Assembly (NCBI GenBank): GCA_965247255.1
Contig: CBDFGS010000012.1
Coordinates: 124,001 to 188,000 of the forward strand
Direction: 5' to 3'
From: CBDFGS01 sp965247255
GTDB lineage: Bacteria; Chloroflexota; Dehalococcoidia; Lucifugimonadales; CAUZJF01
DNA: 64,000 bases
Shown: one piece after another, positions 34,404 to 42,915 of the stretch
How the letters are laid out: each line of letters opens with the position of its first letter
Numbering within the stretch: position 1 is the first letter of the stretch
Notes under the pieces: generated by a model
What the model was told of the DNA's origin: nothing
Seen by the model: only the letters and a program-made list of their open reading frames with translations
The model's database searches: none
Program-made: the position numbers and the translations under genes

Positions 34404-34598
34404 CTAAGCTTGCGAAGGGTCCGGCGTGGGGCGGCTCTACCGGGGGTCGCAGGAAGAGCCCCTCGACCCCAGGTCCTTCGTCGGCATCCTCGTCAGGACG
34501 ACATGGAGGAGAACGCCACCTCTAAGCTCGGCTGGGGCTTAACGGTGACCCGCCATGGACTAGTCCTGCGAGAAGGTATTTCCCGGGCTGGTCCTTAG
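34404..34598. other. 195-bp orphan spacer between IS copies 3 and 4
   Basis: No gene. It carries a minus-strand member of the dispersed repeat (about 34461-34502: CCTGACGAGGATGCCGACGA followed by AGGACCTGGGG). By the inversion model its left end once adjoined the recA upstream region through an IS, so it is a landmark for testing the original order. Confidence 0.6.
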
Positions 34599-36302
34599 CC
34601 CGAATCCACCGAAGGACACCGATGGACGGCGTGAGGACAGCGGAAGGGGGTGGGTGAGGGAGCTACAGGGGAGATGGCCTGGGGTCTTGGGGTAGATGGG
34701 AGGCCGGCGGGCGGTCTTCAGTGGCCGCACAGGGCCCCTAAGGCCCTATGCGGGAGTTGCGATGCGCGGGAAGGCGAGAGGATACGCAGCAGGGGACTCT
34801 CGCGACCGGGGTGGCGCGAGATTGCGGGGACGTTGGGTCAGTTGCAGGCTGGCCGTCAGGCCGGGAACGGAATGGCTTGCAGCCGGGCCAAGGCGCGAGT
34901 GAACTGGGTTTCCCAAGGCCAGCGCCGGGGGAGATGCAAAGTGAGGCGGCGCGCCGAGCGGGTGATCCGTCCCACCAGAGCGAAGACCCGCCGCCTGAGG
35001 GTCTTGGTGATCACGGTCCGCTCGCCCAGACCAATCCGCGCCGTCCAGCGGGCCAGGTTATGCGCCATCACCTGGACCGCCAGCCAGGCGCCGTTGGCGG
35101 CGAAGCGCGCCGACGGCATGTGGTTCAGCCCGACGCCGTACTTGAGGTCGCGTATGGCGTTCTCGACCTCGGCGTGGCGGCGATGATCGGCCTCCAGTTC
35201 CAGCGTCTCCCCATCGCGGTCGGTGATGAAGGCGTGATAGCTGTATCTGGCGAAGAGGGCGAGCTGGGAACCGGGCGTCGGCTTCACCCGCCGGACAATG
35301 AGCCGCACCGGCGCGGCGTCCGGCTTGGTCTGGAACGGGGTGTAAGTCGTCTCGGCGACATCGGCGGCGCCGTCCATCCAGTAGGGAATGGGAGTCCAGT
35401 CCTCCTCTGGTATCGCCTCGATCAGATCCCGCAGCCTGGCGCGCTGGCGGATGGTGATAGAGAAGCGGACATCCATTTCCCGGCAGGCGGCAACGACAGT
35501 GTGGGCGTAGAAGCCGCTGTCGGCCCGCACCGTGAGTTGTCCCCTGGCCCCGCCGTAGCGCACCCGCCCCACCGTCTCACGCAGGAAGTGGGCGGCGCCA
35601 CGGGCGGTGTTGGCCCGGCCCTCGCGCAGCCGGGACATCAGCACCTCGCCGGTGCCGGCGGCAATGGCCAGCAGCGGGTGATAGCCGCGGGCGCCGGTAT
35701 AGCCGTGGTGGCGCGCTCCCTCCTTGGCCAGTCCATAGGTCTCGCAGATGGTCGAGTCCAGGTCGATGGTCAGGGGCGAGTCGCCGGGTCCGGCCCCAGC
35801 GGCCCAGGCCCGGGCCAACAACTGGCGGCTCACGCGGTCGAGTTGACGGACATGCCCCCACCGGAAGCTGCGCAGGAAGGTCCCCAGGGTGGATGGCGCC
35901 TTGACCACGCAGCCTAGAACACCAACCGTCCCACCAGCGCGCAGCGCATCGGCGTCGTCGATGCAGTCGCCGCCTGCCAGCGCGGAAGCGACCAGCGTCA
36001 GCATCTTGTCCCCAGTGTTCGCCCGTCCCGGCGCTCCGCCGAGGTCAAGGTGATGGTCGACGAGTTCCCGCAGGCCCAGGTGCCGGGCTAGGGTGGCCGG
36101 CAGGAGCAGGCCGGCATTGGCCACCAGGCGATGGTCGTCAAAGAGGATGCGGATACGGTCGGGTTTGTTCTGTGGCAGCATCTATTGGGTGCTCCTTGTT
36201 TCCGGGCGGGTTTCTGTTCCAAAACCATTATCCCAGATTCAGAGGAGCACCCGCTGGCTTCTTCAAGGGCTGTCCCCAAGGACGTCCTTCGGTGGATTCG
36301 GG
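34599..36302 (-). mobile_element. IS1380-family insertion sequence, copy 4
   Basis: 1704 bp, minus orientation, in direct repeat with copy 3. Flanks are CTTAG (34594-34598) and CTTAA (36303-36307), a 4-of-5 match: either a mutated target duplication or a sign of exchange with a copy outside the window. It has the GCCCTT variant of copy 2 and one private base (GAGGACAGC for GAGGGCAGC near 34636). Confidence 0.95.
34856..36181 (-). CDS. IS1380-family DDE transposase, copy 4
   Basis: 441 residues, identical to the other copies; intact. Confidence 0.96.
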   Translation of the reverse strand: MLPQNKPDRIRILFDDHRLVANAGLLLPATLARHLGLRELVDHHLDLGGAPGRANTGDKMLTLVASALAGGDCIDDADALRAGGTVGVLGCVVKAPSTLGTFLRSFRWGHVRQLDRVSRQLLARAWAAGAGPGDSPLTIDLDSTICETYGLAKEGARHHGYTGARGYHPLLAIAAGTGEVLMSRLREGRANTARGAAHFLRETVGRVRYGGARGQLTVRADSGFYAHTVVAACREMDVRFSITIRQRARLRDLIEAIPEEDWTPIPYWMDGAADVAETTYTPFQTKPDAAPVRLIVRRVKPTPGSQLALFARYSYHAFITDRDGETLELEADHRRHAEVENAIRDLKYGVGLNHMPSARFAANGAWLAVQVMAHNLARWTARIGLGERTVITKTLRRRVFALVGRITRSARRLTLHLPRRWPWETQFTRALARLQAIPFPA

Positions 36303-36316
36303 CTTAACAAGAACCA

Positions 36317-36346
36317 ATGTCATTCTGAACGCAGTGAAGAATCTGG
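36317..36346 (+). repeat. Dispersed repeat unit TCATTCTGA...GAAGAATCTGGGG
   Basis: A clear member of the short dispersed family also seen at 22241, 22410, 28063 and (minus) 34461. It lies 15 bp from IS copy 4 in a 257-bp spacer that holds nothing else recognisable except a small CGGGCC-AATA-GGCCCG hairpin at 36470-36485. Confidence 0.65.
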
Positions 36347-36559
36347 GGAGGTTGGGGCCGGCTGCGTCCAACGTAAGAAGCTCTCTATCCTAGGACTCCG
36401 CGGGTGGACTTCTAATGATCAGTTGACGTGATTGCGGCGACAATCGTAGAATCGGTCTGCGGGCCAATAGGCCCGTGCCCATTTAGGAGTCTTGCGAAAG
36501 CGGGGCTTCTATTTGGTTCCGGCTCCCTCGCATTGGTCTCGTCAGCCGCAGAGCAACCG

Positions 36560-37723
36560 CTACGCGAGGACGCTCATACCGTATCGCGACTTGAGTAGCT
36601 TCTGCTCCCTGAAGCGGCCAAGCCCAAGCATCGATACGTCGATGCTCGCGGACCGGCCCTCGGCGATCATCTCCGCCAGAGCCACACCGACCATGGGAGA
36701 CAGCTTGAACCCGTGGCCGCTAAAGCCGACGGCGAGATACAGCCCTTCGACTCCCTCCACCGGGCCCAAGACCGGGTGCCAGTCCGGCGTAACCGTGAAC
36801 AATCCCGACCAGCCCTGCCCGATCCGCGCCCCGGACATAGCAGGCATCCTTGACGCGACGGCGGCCGCCACTTCCTTCGCCACTCCTGCATCGACTCCCT
36901 CGTCATAGCCGTCCGGCATCGCCGGTTCAGTCTCACCGACGCCAACCAGCGTCTGACCGTCTTTGTTGGGACGCGCCGAGAAGGAGTTGACCAGGTCGCC
37001 CACCATGCTGTGGTCTGGTACGTCGTCGGGACGCTCGAGCACCACCACTTGATGGCGGACTGTCTTCAACGGGACATCCACGCCGATCTTTCCGAGGAAT
37101 GTTTTCGACCAGGGGCCCGTCGCAACGACAGCAACAGGCGTCGAGACTCGGCCGTGCGACGTCGATACGCCCTTCACGGCGCCGCCGCTCACCTCCACCT
37201 CTTCCACGCGGGCCCCGGTACGCACCGTCGCCCCCAAGGACTGGGCGCGCTGGGCGTAGCCTCGGGTCACGGCGTATGGGTCCACGCAGCCGGACTCCGG
37301 CTCGAACGCGCACGTTTCCGAGTCTCGCACCAGGAAACCCGGCGCAACCTCCTGGACGTCCGCCGCCGATAACACCTCAGTGCTGACGCCAAGGTGTTGC
37401 TGTGACGCGACGTTTGCCAACAGTGCGCTGCGGTCTTTGGGCCCAGCTATTAGCAGATAGCCGGTCTTCACATACCCGGACGGTGCGCCGGTTATCTCCT
37501 CAAAGGACTTGAACGTCTCGAGGCTCTGCCACGCCATCCGCGTGGTCACCTCGTTCGAATAGTGCATGCGGAGTATCGCCTGCGACCGCCCCGTCGACCC
37601 CGCGCCGAGCTCCTCTTGCTCGAATAGCGCGGGGTCCTCTACCCCCTTGGCCGCGAGGTTGTATAGGATGCTGCAGCCCATCACGCCGCCGCCTATCACA
37701 ACCGCGCCAGCGGTCTCATCCAT
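36560..37723 (-). CDS. FAD-dependent oxidoreductase, DAO family (sarcosine/glycine oxidase-like)
   Basis: 387 residues. The N-terminal 'GGGVMGCSILYNLA' is the dinucleotide-binding GxGxxG motif, followed by 'GAGSTGRSQAILR' typical of sarcosine oxidase beta and dimethylglycine dehydrogenase relatives. The C-terminal 'LYLAVGFSGHGFKLSPMVG' closes the FAD site. It oxidises an N-methyl or amino group of a small amino acid. Substrate not determined. It is divergent from the peptidase S51 gene. Confidence 0.9.
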   Translation of the reverse strand: MDETAGAVVIGGGVMGCSILYNLAAKGVEDPALFEQEELGAGSTGRSQAILRMHYSNEVTTRMAWQSLETFKSFEEITGAPSGYVKTGYLLIAGPKDRSALLANVASQQHLGVSTEVLSAADVQEVAPGFLVRDSETCAFEPESGCVDPYAVTRGYAQRAQSLGATVRTGARVEEVEVSGGAVKGVSTSHGRVSTPVAVVATGPWSKTFLGKIGVDVPLKTVRHQVVVLERPDDVPDHSMVGDLVNSFSARPNKDGQTLVGVGETEPAMPDGYDEGVDAGVAKEVAAAVASRMPAMSGARIGQGWSGLFTVTPDWHPVLGPVEGVEGLYLAVGFSGHGFKLSPMVGVALAEMIAEGRSASIDVSMLGLGRFREQKLLKSRYGMSVLA

Positions 37724-37867
37724 CTGTCGCCTCCGCCTCCGGCCGACTGCCGCGCATTATAAGATATCCCCCTTCGCCTACCGCCCGCGCCCAGACCGGA
37801 CGGGCGTATAATGGGGCCGCGCCGCCGGCAGCGGTGTAGCGGCGCAGCACCTCGTTGAGGTTGAGAC

Positions 37868-38578
37868 ATGGATTCGCGGGTTGCGCTCGTTGGCGGAGAC
37901 GAGTTTCGGGCAGGCTGCCTGGAGATGGACCGTGAGATCCTGCGGGCGATCGAAAAGAGCGCACCGCGCGTACTCATCCTTCCGACGGCCGCCGCGTCAC
38001 AGAATCCGTCGAAGGCGGCCTCCAACGGAGTGGCCTACTTCCAAGACCTCGGAGCCGAAGCCTCCTCCCTGATGGTCCTGAGCAAGAGAGAGGCTAACGA
38101 CAGCGACTTCCTGGCTCCGCTGGATATCGCCGACCTGGTCTATTTCACCGGTGGCAGTCCGGGACACCTGTTGCAAACACTGTCGGCCTCGGTGCTGCTG
38201 GAGCGGTTGAGAACAGCCAGAGCGCGGGGAGCTGTCCTGGCGGGCTCCAGCGCGGGCGCGATGGTCCTGGGGCCGTGGATGGGTCCGCGCGGGTGGTCTG
38301 AAGCGCTAGGGATATTGGACGGCATCGCGGTCATGCCTCACCATGAACGCGCCGACCCCGACGACGCGGCGCGCGAGCTCATGTCGTCGGCCCCGCCCGG
38401 ACTTACGGTGCTTGGCATCGACGCGATGACCTGCTGCTTTGGCGGTCCTGAGGAATGGGCTGTCTTTGGGTCCGGCGGCGTAACCGTGTATGAAGGTGGA
38501 CGTTGGAGGAAGCACCGTCCGGGGGAATTCTTCACCATCCCACCAGCCCCGGTACATAAAAAGGAGAACACAGGATGA
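37868..38578 (+). CDS. Peptidase S51/cyanophycinase-like protein
   Basis: 236 residues. 'YFTGGSPGHLL' and the nucleophile elbow 'AGSSAGAM' match family S51 (dipeptidase E, cyanophycinase); 'VMPHHERAD' would hold the catalytic His. Family members cleave Asp-containing or beta-linked peptides. A TATAAT lies at 37807-37812. Its stop overlaps the start of the next gene (ATGA), so the two are co-translated, and it could help recycle amino acids for the adjacent oxidoreductase; that link is speculative. Confidence 0.85.
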   Translation: MDSRVALVGGDEFRAGCLEMDREILRAIEKSAPRVLILPTAAASQNPSKAASNGVAYFQDLGAEASSLMVLSKREANDSDFLAPLDIADLVYFTGGSPGHLLQTLSASVLLERLRTARARGAVLAGSSAGAMVLGPWMGPRGWSEALGILDGIAVMPHHERADPDDAARELMSSAPPGLTVLGIDAMTCCFGGPEEWAVFGSGGVTVYEGGRWRKHRPGEFFTIPPAPVHKKENTG

Positions 38579-39444
38579 TACTTATGAGCCCTCCCCTCGG
38601 GGAGTATCTCAGGGTCGGCGAAGACGGTGAATCCGCCCGCGAGGAGCTCCTCCGCAAGGCCGACTTGATGGAGGTTGACGCCTTCTCCATAAAGTCCCTC
38701 CCTGCCGACTGGTCCGACGACGATGCAAGGGAGGCCAGAGCTTTCCTGGATGACAACGACCTCAGGGTGGGCGAGTTCACCGGCTTCTACAAGGGCACAA
38801 GGCCGTGGGGAGGACTCGGTGGCTACGACGTCGAGGACCACGAGTACACGATCGACCTCTACCGACGCCAGCTACGCCACGCCGCGATCCTGGGAGCGCA
38901 CTTCGTCGGGTTCGGCCTGCTCGTCGGCCGCGGGACCCCCAGGATGTGGGACGACGACGTGTGGGCGCAATGCCTCAACGGCGTACGCGAGCTAGCCGCT
39001 ATGGCCGAAGAGGCAGGGATCGACGTAGCCGGACACCCACATCTCCAGAGCCCCCTCTACTCGGTCGCAAGGTACGTACAGATGCTCGACTCGGTGCCGT
39101 CTCCGCGCCTCAAGATTCTGATAGACCCGGTCAACATGGTGACCCCCGAGATGGTATACCGGACAGGTGAGCTCGTGGACGAGATATTCGACAATCTGGG
39201 GGACTACGTAGTGGGCCTTCACGCCAAAGACGTGACGATGTCAGGTGGCGGCAAGATCGTCGCGCACCTGGACGAGGCCGTGCCCGGCGCCGGGACGATG
39301 GACTACGCCACCATCCTGAGGAGGCTCGACGCCCTCGACCACGACGTCACCCTATTCCCGGAGCACTTCCCGTTCGCTGAGACCGTCCAGGGGCAGCAGT
39401 ACATCCGTAGTGTAGCCCGCAAGATCGGAGTCACGCTCAACTAG
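38575..39444 (+). CDS. Sugar phosphate isomerase/epimerase-like TIM-barrel protein
   Basis: 289 residues, AP-endonuclease-2/xylose-isomerase-like fold. Metal-binding residues are suggested by 'DVAGHPHLQS', 'ILIDPVNMVTP', 'VVGLHAKDV' and 'LFPEHFPF'. The family includes inosose dehydratases, tagatose epimerases and hydroxypyruvate isomerases; which reaction cannot be told. Overlaps the S51 gene by 4 bp, with GGAG inside that gene's end. Confidence 0.85.
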   Translation: MILMSPPLGEYLRVGEDGESAREELLRKADLMEVDAFSIKSLPADWSDDDAREARAFLDDNDLRVGEFTGFYKGTRPWGGLGGYDVEDHEYTIDLYRRQLRHAAILGAHFVGFGLLVGRGTPRMWDDDVWAQCLNGVRELAAMAEEAGIDVAGHPHLQSPLYSVARYVQMLDSVPSPRLKILIDPVNMVTPEMVYRTGELVDEIFDNLGDYVVGLHAKDVTMSGGGKIVAHLDEAVPGAGTMDYATILRRLDALDHDVTLFPEHFPFAETVQGQQYIRSVARKIGVTLN

Positions 39445-39462
39445 CGTCCCTTCAGGAGCGCC

Positions 39463-39612
39463 ATGGCGTCGGACCGGATCGAGGTTGCGGTACAAGAAGG
39501 TTACTCGCTCTGGGCAGATGTCTACGACCAGGGCAACGCCCTCATCGAGCTAGACGAGCAGCGCGTCGAGCCCATGCTTGCAGGCCTGTACGATGGGCGC
39601 GCCGTTGATTAG
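39463..39612 (+). pseudogene. N-terminal fragment of a class I SAM methyltransferase
   Basis: 49 codons from the ATG at 39463, with an AGGAG site, ending in TAG. 'GYSLWADVYDQGNALIELDE' followed by 'QRVEPMLAGLYDGRAVD' is the usual N-terminus just before motif I (VLDVGCGTG) of small-molecule methyltransferases, but the sequence stops exactly there. The rest of the domain is absent from the window. The nucleotidyltransferase gene opens inside this remnant, so a deletion or insertion joined the two. Confidence 0.75.
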
Positions 39613-40450
39613 CCAGCAAACTCGCCAAGCCATCATCGACCACTTCCATGCACTGGAGTTCTGGCAGAGCTGGTGGCAGGATTCGGCCGTCGCGATCGTT
39701 GGGTCGAGCACACGCGGCGTCGAGGACGAATTCTCGGACATCGACGTTCGTGTGTTGGTCCCATCGAAGTCGTGGGGCTCAATCTATGAGAACTATCGAC
39801 GCGAGATAGAGGCCGGCACGATTCACGTGCTGAATCCCGCCGCCCTCAAGTACGATGAGTTTCCTCTGACACATATCGACCGCCTGGACGGTGTGGAGTA
39901 CAAGCTGGAGACGTTCGAACATCTCGAGGAGAGTGTTGCACGCAAGTACGACGACGTCCTTCGATGGGTGCACAGCTCGTCCGTCATATTGCACGACCCG
40001 ACCGAGAGATACGCGCGGATTAGGAATCAATGCCTTATCTACCCGGAGGAAGTGTGGCTCAAGAAACTGCGCCGGCACTATCTGAACGCCTGGAACGGCG
40101 TGAGTGGGGCCAAGAACTCACTAAGGAGAAACGAGCGGGAGGCGGTGGTGATATCGATGTCCGCCGCTGTTTCGCATCTGCTGCGGCTCTGCTGTCTCAT
40201 GGACGGCAAGCCGTTCCCCCACGACAAGTGGCTCTATCGGGAAGCGATGGAGACCACAGCCGGAAAAGCCCTCGCGCCTGAATTCGAAAAGTTCTTCAGC
40301 GAGCTAGGACATCCTGAGCTACGCCGCATAGTCCCTGACTCGTACGACAACCCGGACGATCGCGACGCCGACCTGGAGGAGTTCCCAATTTACGACGTGT
40401 GGCGTCGCGCCAAGACCTATTTCGACGGCGTATTGCCGTTCAAGAAGTAG
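39593..40450 (+). CDS. Nucleotidyltransferase-fold protein (DUF4037-like)
   Basis: About 285 residues from the ATG at 39593; TTG codons at 39578 and 39605 are alternatives, none with a good ribosome site. 'AIVGSSTRGVEDEFSDIDVR' is the GS-x-DxD core of the pol-beta nucleotidyltransferase fold. A helical C-terminal domain follows ('HYLNAWNGVSGAKNSLRRNE ... SHLLRLCCLMDGKPFPHDKW'), as in DUF4037 proteins. Aminoglycoside nucleotidyltransferases share this architecture, but a resistance role is not shown. Translation may depend on the ribosome site of the upstream methyltransferase remnant. Confidence 0.8.
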   Translation: MGAPLISQQTRQAIIDHFHALEFWQSWWQDSAVAIVGSSTRGVEDEFSDIDVRVLVPSKSWGSIYENYRREIEAGTIHVLNPAALKYDEFPLTHIDRLDGVEYKLETFEHLEESVARKYDDVLRWVHSSSVILHDPTERYARIRNQCLIYPEEVWLKKLRRHYLNAWNGVSGAKNSLRRNEREAVVISMSAAVSHLLRLCCLMDGKPFPHDKWLYREAMETTAGKALAPEFEKFFSELGHPELRRIVPDSYDNPDDRDADLEEFPIYDVWRRAKTYFDGVLPFKK

Positions 40451-40520
40451 ACCCGGCGCTGCACAAATGGGCGGGATCGGGGGACCTTCCCTCGGTAAGC
40501 TGGAGGGCAGAGCTATGCTG

Positions 40521-41873
40521 CTAGCCCTCGCTCCCTTTGTAGATGATCGTTTCAGGCTTGAATACGGCCCAGGCGAACCAGAAGTGGTCGCCGTGCACTA
40601 CGCGATCGAGCTGGCTTCCGGCTAGCTGGCCGGCTACCGCCTTACCGAAGATGTTCCACTCGCTCCCCGTCTCAGCGTCCACGATCTTGTCTCCGTTGGC
40701 GCGGAAAGTAAGCTTCCGTTCGCCGAGCGTGGCCTTGAACACTCCGCTGGACCCGACGTCCCTGGAATCTCTGATTGAGCTTTTGTCCAAGGGCGACACT
40801 GTACCTGACTTGAAGAACACCGCGATATCCTGCCCGCCGATCGAGTAGTTGACCACCTGTTCGTTGGCCAGCACGGAAAATGGGAACGCCGCGTCCACTC
40901 CGTCGATTGTCACCGCAACGACGCGCTCAACGGCCGCCAGCCGGTCGTCGGGTACGCCGTCAAAGCTGAACGGGTCGGTCCCTATCCTATCGTAGCCAAA
41001 GTATGGGTTCTTTCCGTATGTTCGGCCATGCCCCGTCTCTCTCGAGAGGATCTCCCCTTTCGGATGTGACGCCTTGAAGTCCGCGTAGGACACCATTGCC
41101 GTGGGGAGGAACTCGAGTTTGTAACCGGTCAGCTTCCCGACGATCGCCTCGCCGGTGAGTTGCTGCCACCAGGACTCCGTTTGCCAGTCCCACATGACTA
41201 GGTCGCTGTTTCGAAGCTTTCCCGACGTGCCAAACTGAAAGACCAGCCCGTCCAGCTCCCTTTTGAATACGATCGCAGAGTTACACAGCGGACAAAACGT
41301 CACGACCACCGGAACGTCCCCCACGATGTCGTTGACGATCTCGTGCCAGATCATGATCTGGATTGGGTATGCCCTGGCCTCACCGTTGAGCTCGAAGGCG
41401 ACCACCGGCTCTTGATCTGCTATCCACTGGTCCGCTTCGGCCGCCGACACGAAGGTGGGCTCGTATATCGGCGGGATACCGTCCCGGCGTCTGTTTCCGG
41501 TGATGATGTCGAGATAGGGAACACTATGCCTAGAGAAGTCGGTCTTCCAGCCGCCGGTCGAGATCTGCGCGTCCTCCAGCCCAAACAGGTAGTCCAGATC
41601 AGGTTCAACCAGGGGCGGGAGCTCCTTTTGGGGCGCTACGGGAGTGAGGAGGCGCCTGATGGAGCGCTGTGGCGTGACAGTGCCGGGTGCCGTATCGGTG
41701 GCCGCGGCGGTGGCGTCCGCTCCAGGCGACGCTCCTTCGGCCAGCTGGCTGGCCGGGCCTGCGTCGTTCGAGGCCTCTGGCGCTTCGTCGGACTTCGAGC
41801 CTGAAGAGCAACCCAGTGCGACCAGGGCGACCGCAAGCATGATGAGTCCCAGGCCAGCAGGTTTCTTCGTCAT
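40521..41873 (-). CDS. DUF3179 domain lipoprotein
   Basis: 450 residues from the ATG at 41873 (GGAG site 9 nt before). Lipobox 'ALGC' (Cys22), a Ser/Ala/Glu/Thr-rich linker to about residue 85, then a DUF3179 domain with 'ARAYPIQIMIWHEIVNDIVG' and the cysteine pair 'TFCPLCNSAIVFKREL'. DUF3179 proteins are widespread envelope proteins of unknown function; the CPLC motif may bind a metal or act in redox. It stands alone, convergent with the nucleotidyltransferase. Confidence 0.88.
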   Translation of the reverse strand: MTKKPAGLGLIMLAVALVALGCSSGSKSDEAPEASNDAGPASQLAEGASPGADATAAATDTAPGTVTPQRSIRRLLTPVAPQKELPPLVEPDLDYLFGLEDAQISTGGWKTDFSRHSVPYLDIITGNRRRDGIPPIYEPTFVSAAEADQWIADQEPVVAFELNGEARAYPIQIMIWHEIVNDIVGDVPVVVTFCPLCNSAIVFKRELDGLVFQFGTSGKLRNSDLVMWDWQTESWWQQLTGEAIVGKLTGYKLEFLPTAMVSYADFKASHPKGEILSRETGHGRTYGKNPYFGYDRIGTDPFSFDGVPDDRLAAVERVVAVTIDGVDAAFPFSVLANEQVVNYSIGGQDIAVFFKSGTVSPLDKSSIRDSRDVGSSGVFKATLGERKLTFRANGDKIVDAETGSEWNIFGKAVAGQLAGSQLDRVVHGDHFWFAWAVFKPETIIYKGSEG

Positions 41874-42045
41874 GGCCCTATATCTCCTCGTGCCAAACGT
41901 GTCCTGCAAAATATGATGCTCTTAGGGCTGTTTGGATGCAAGTTGCCGCCGAACCCACAACGACCGGCCAAGACGGCCCGTATGGCGGCCCTGCCTGCCG
42001 GCCTGATACTCTGAACAGGCAAGCAGGGCCGCGGGAGCACGCCGG

Positions 42046-42816
42046 GTGAGACTGCAAAACAAGGTGGCGCTGGTCAGCGGGGGCGGCTCCGGTATCGGAC
42101 GCGAGACCTCCCTCCTCTTCGCCTCGGAAGGCGCCAGCGTGGTGGTAGCTGACCTGGACCCTGATAGGGCAGCCAAGACCACCGCGTTGATTGCCGCTGA
42201 CGGCGGACAGGCCACCGAGGCCGTCGGTGATGTGTCGAACACCGACGATGCAAGGCGCATGGTGGCGGTTGCGATCGACGCTTACGGGGAGCTCAGCGTT
42301 CTGGTCAATAGCGCGGGCGTGACCGTCCGGCAGGTGTCAGACCGGGACGACTCTCCTGACAAGGTCTGGGACCGCGTATTGGAGGTCAACCTAAAGGGCA
42401 CCTACTTGCTATCGTGGCATGCGGTCCCTGAGATGCGGCGCTCGGGGTCGGGCTCCATCATAAACATCGGGTCTATCGCCAGCCTCACCGGGCCACCGGC
42501 GGAACGGAAACAAGGTTTCGACCCATATCCAGCGTCGAAGGGGGGCGTCCTGCAACTCACCCGGAGCCTAGCTGTTGAACTAGCCCGGGACAACATCCGC
42601 GTCAACTGCATCTGCCCCGGACACGTCTACACCGACCTTACCGAGGGGCTTACGAGCGACCCCGAGATGCTTCAATCGCTGATAAGCCGCTACCCCATAC
42701 GGCGCCTGGGACAGCCGAGGGAGATCGCAGCCGCGGCGTTGTTCCTCGCCTCGGACGAGGCCTCTTTCGTGACCGGAGTGCCCCTTCCGGTGGACGGCGG
42801 GTACACTGCCCAATAG
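42046..42816 (+). CDS. Short-chain dehydrogenase/reductase
   Basis: 256 residues from a GTG. Cofactor motif 'VSGGGSGIGRE' (T to S at the first position of TGxxxGIG), 'VNSAG', catalytic Ser in 'INIGSIASLTG' and the YxxxK in 'DPYPASKGG', with the 'PLPVDGGYTAQ' ending of classical SDRs. 'VADLDPDRA' with Asp after strand 2 favours NAD(H). Substrate unknown. It is divergent from the DUF3179 gene. Confidence 0.92.
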   Translation: MRLQNKVALVSGGGSGIGRETSLLFASEGASVVVADLDPDRAAKTTALIAADGGQATEAVGDVSNTDDARRMVAVAIDAYGELSVLVNSAGVTVRQVSDRDDSPDKVWDRVLEVNLKGTYLLSWHAVPEMRRSGSGSIINIGSIASLTGPPAERKQGFDPYPASKGGVLQLTRSLAVELARDNIRVNCICPGHVYTDLTEGLTSDPEMLQSLISRYPIRRLGQPREIAAAALFLASDEASFVTGVPLPVDGGYTAQ

Positions 42817-42844
42817 CCCCATCGAGCGCGAGGCCCTCCTGTAG

Positions 42845-42865
42845 GGGCAGGTTTCAAACCTGCCC
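42845..42865. repeat. Small palindromic repeat GGGCAGGTTT-C-AAACCTGCCC
   Basis: A 21-bp palindrome with 10-bp arms between convergent genes, preceded by GTAG. A related unit (GTAGGGGCGG ... CCGCCCC) stands at 14088-14115. The placement between convergent stops fits a bidirectional 3' end. Confidence 0.5.
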
Positions 42866-42915
42866 TCCCGTCAACCCCAATCGCAAAAGCTCTTCGCGGG
42901 GCCCGTCGCTCTAGC

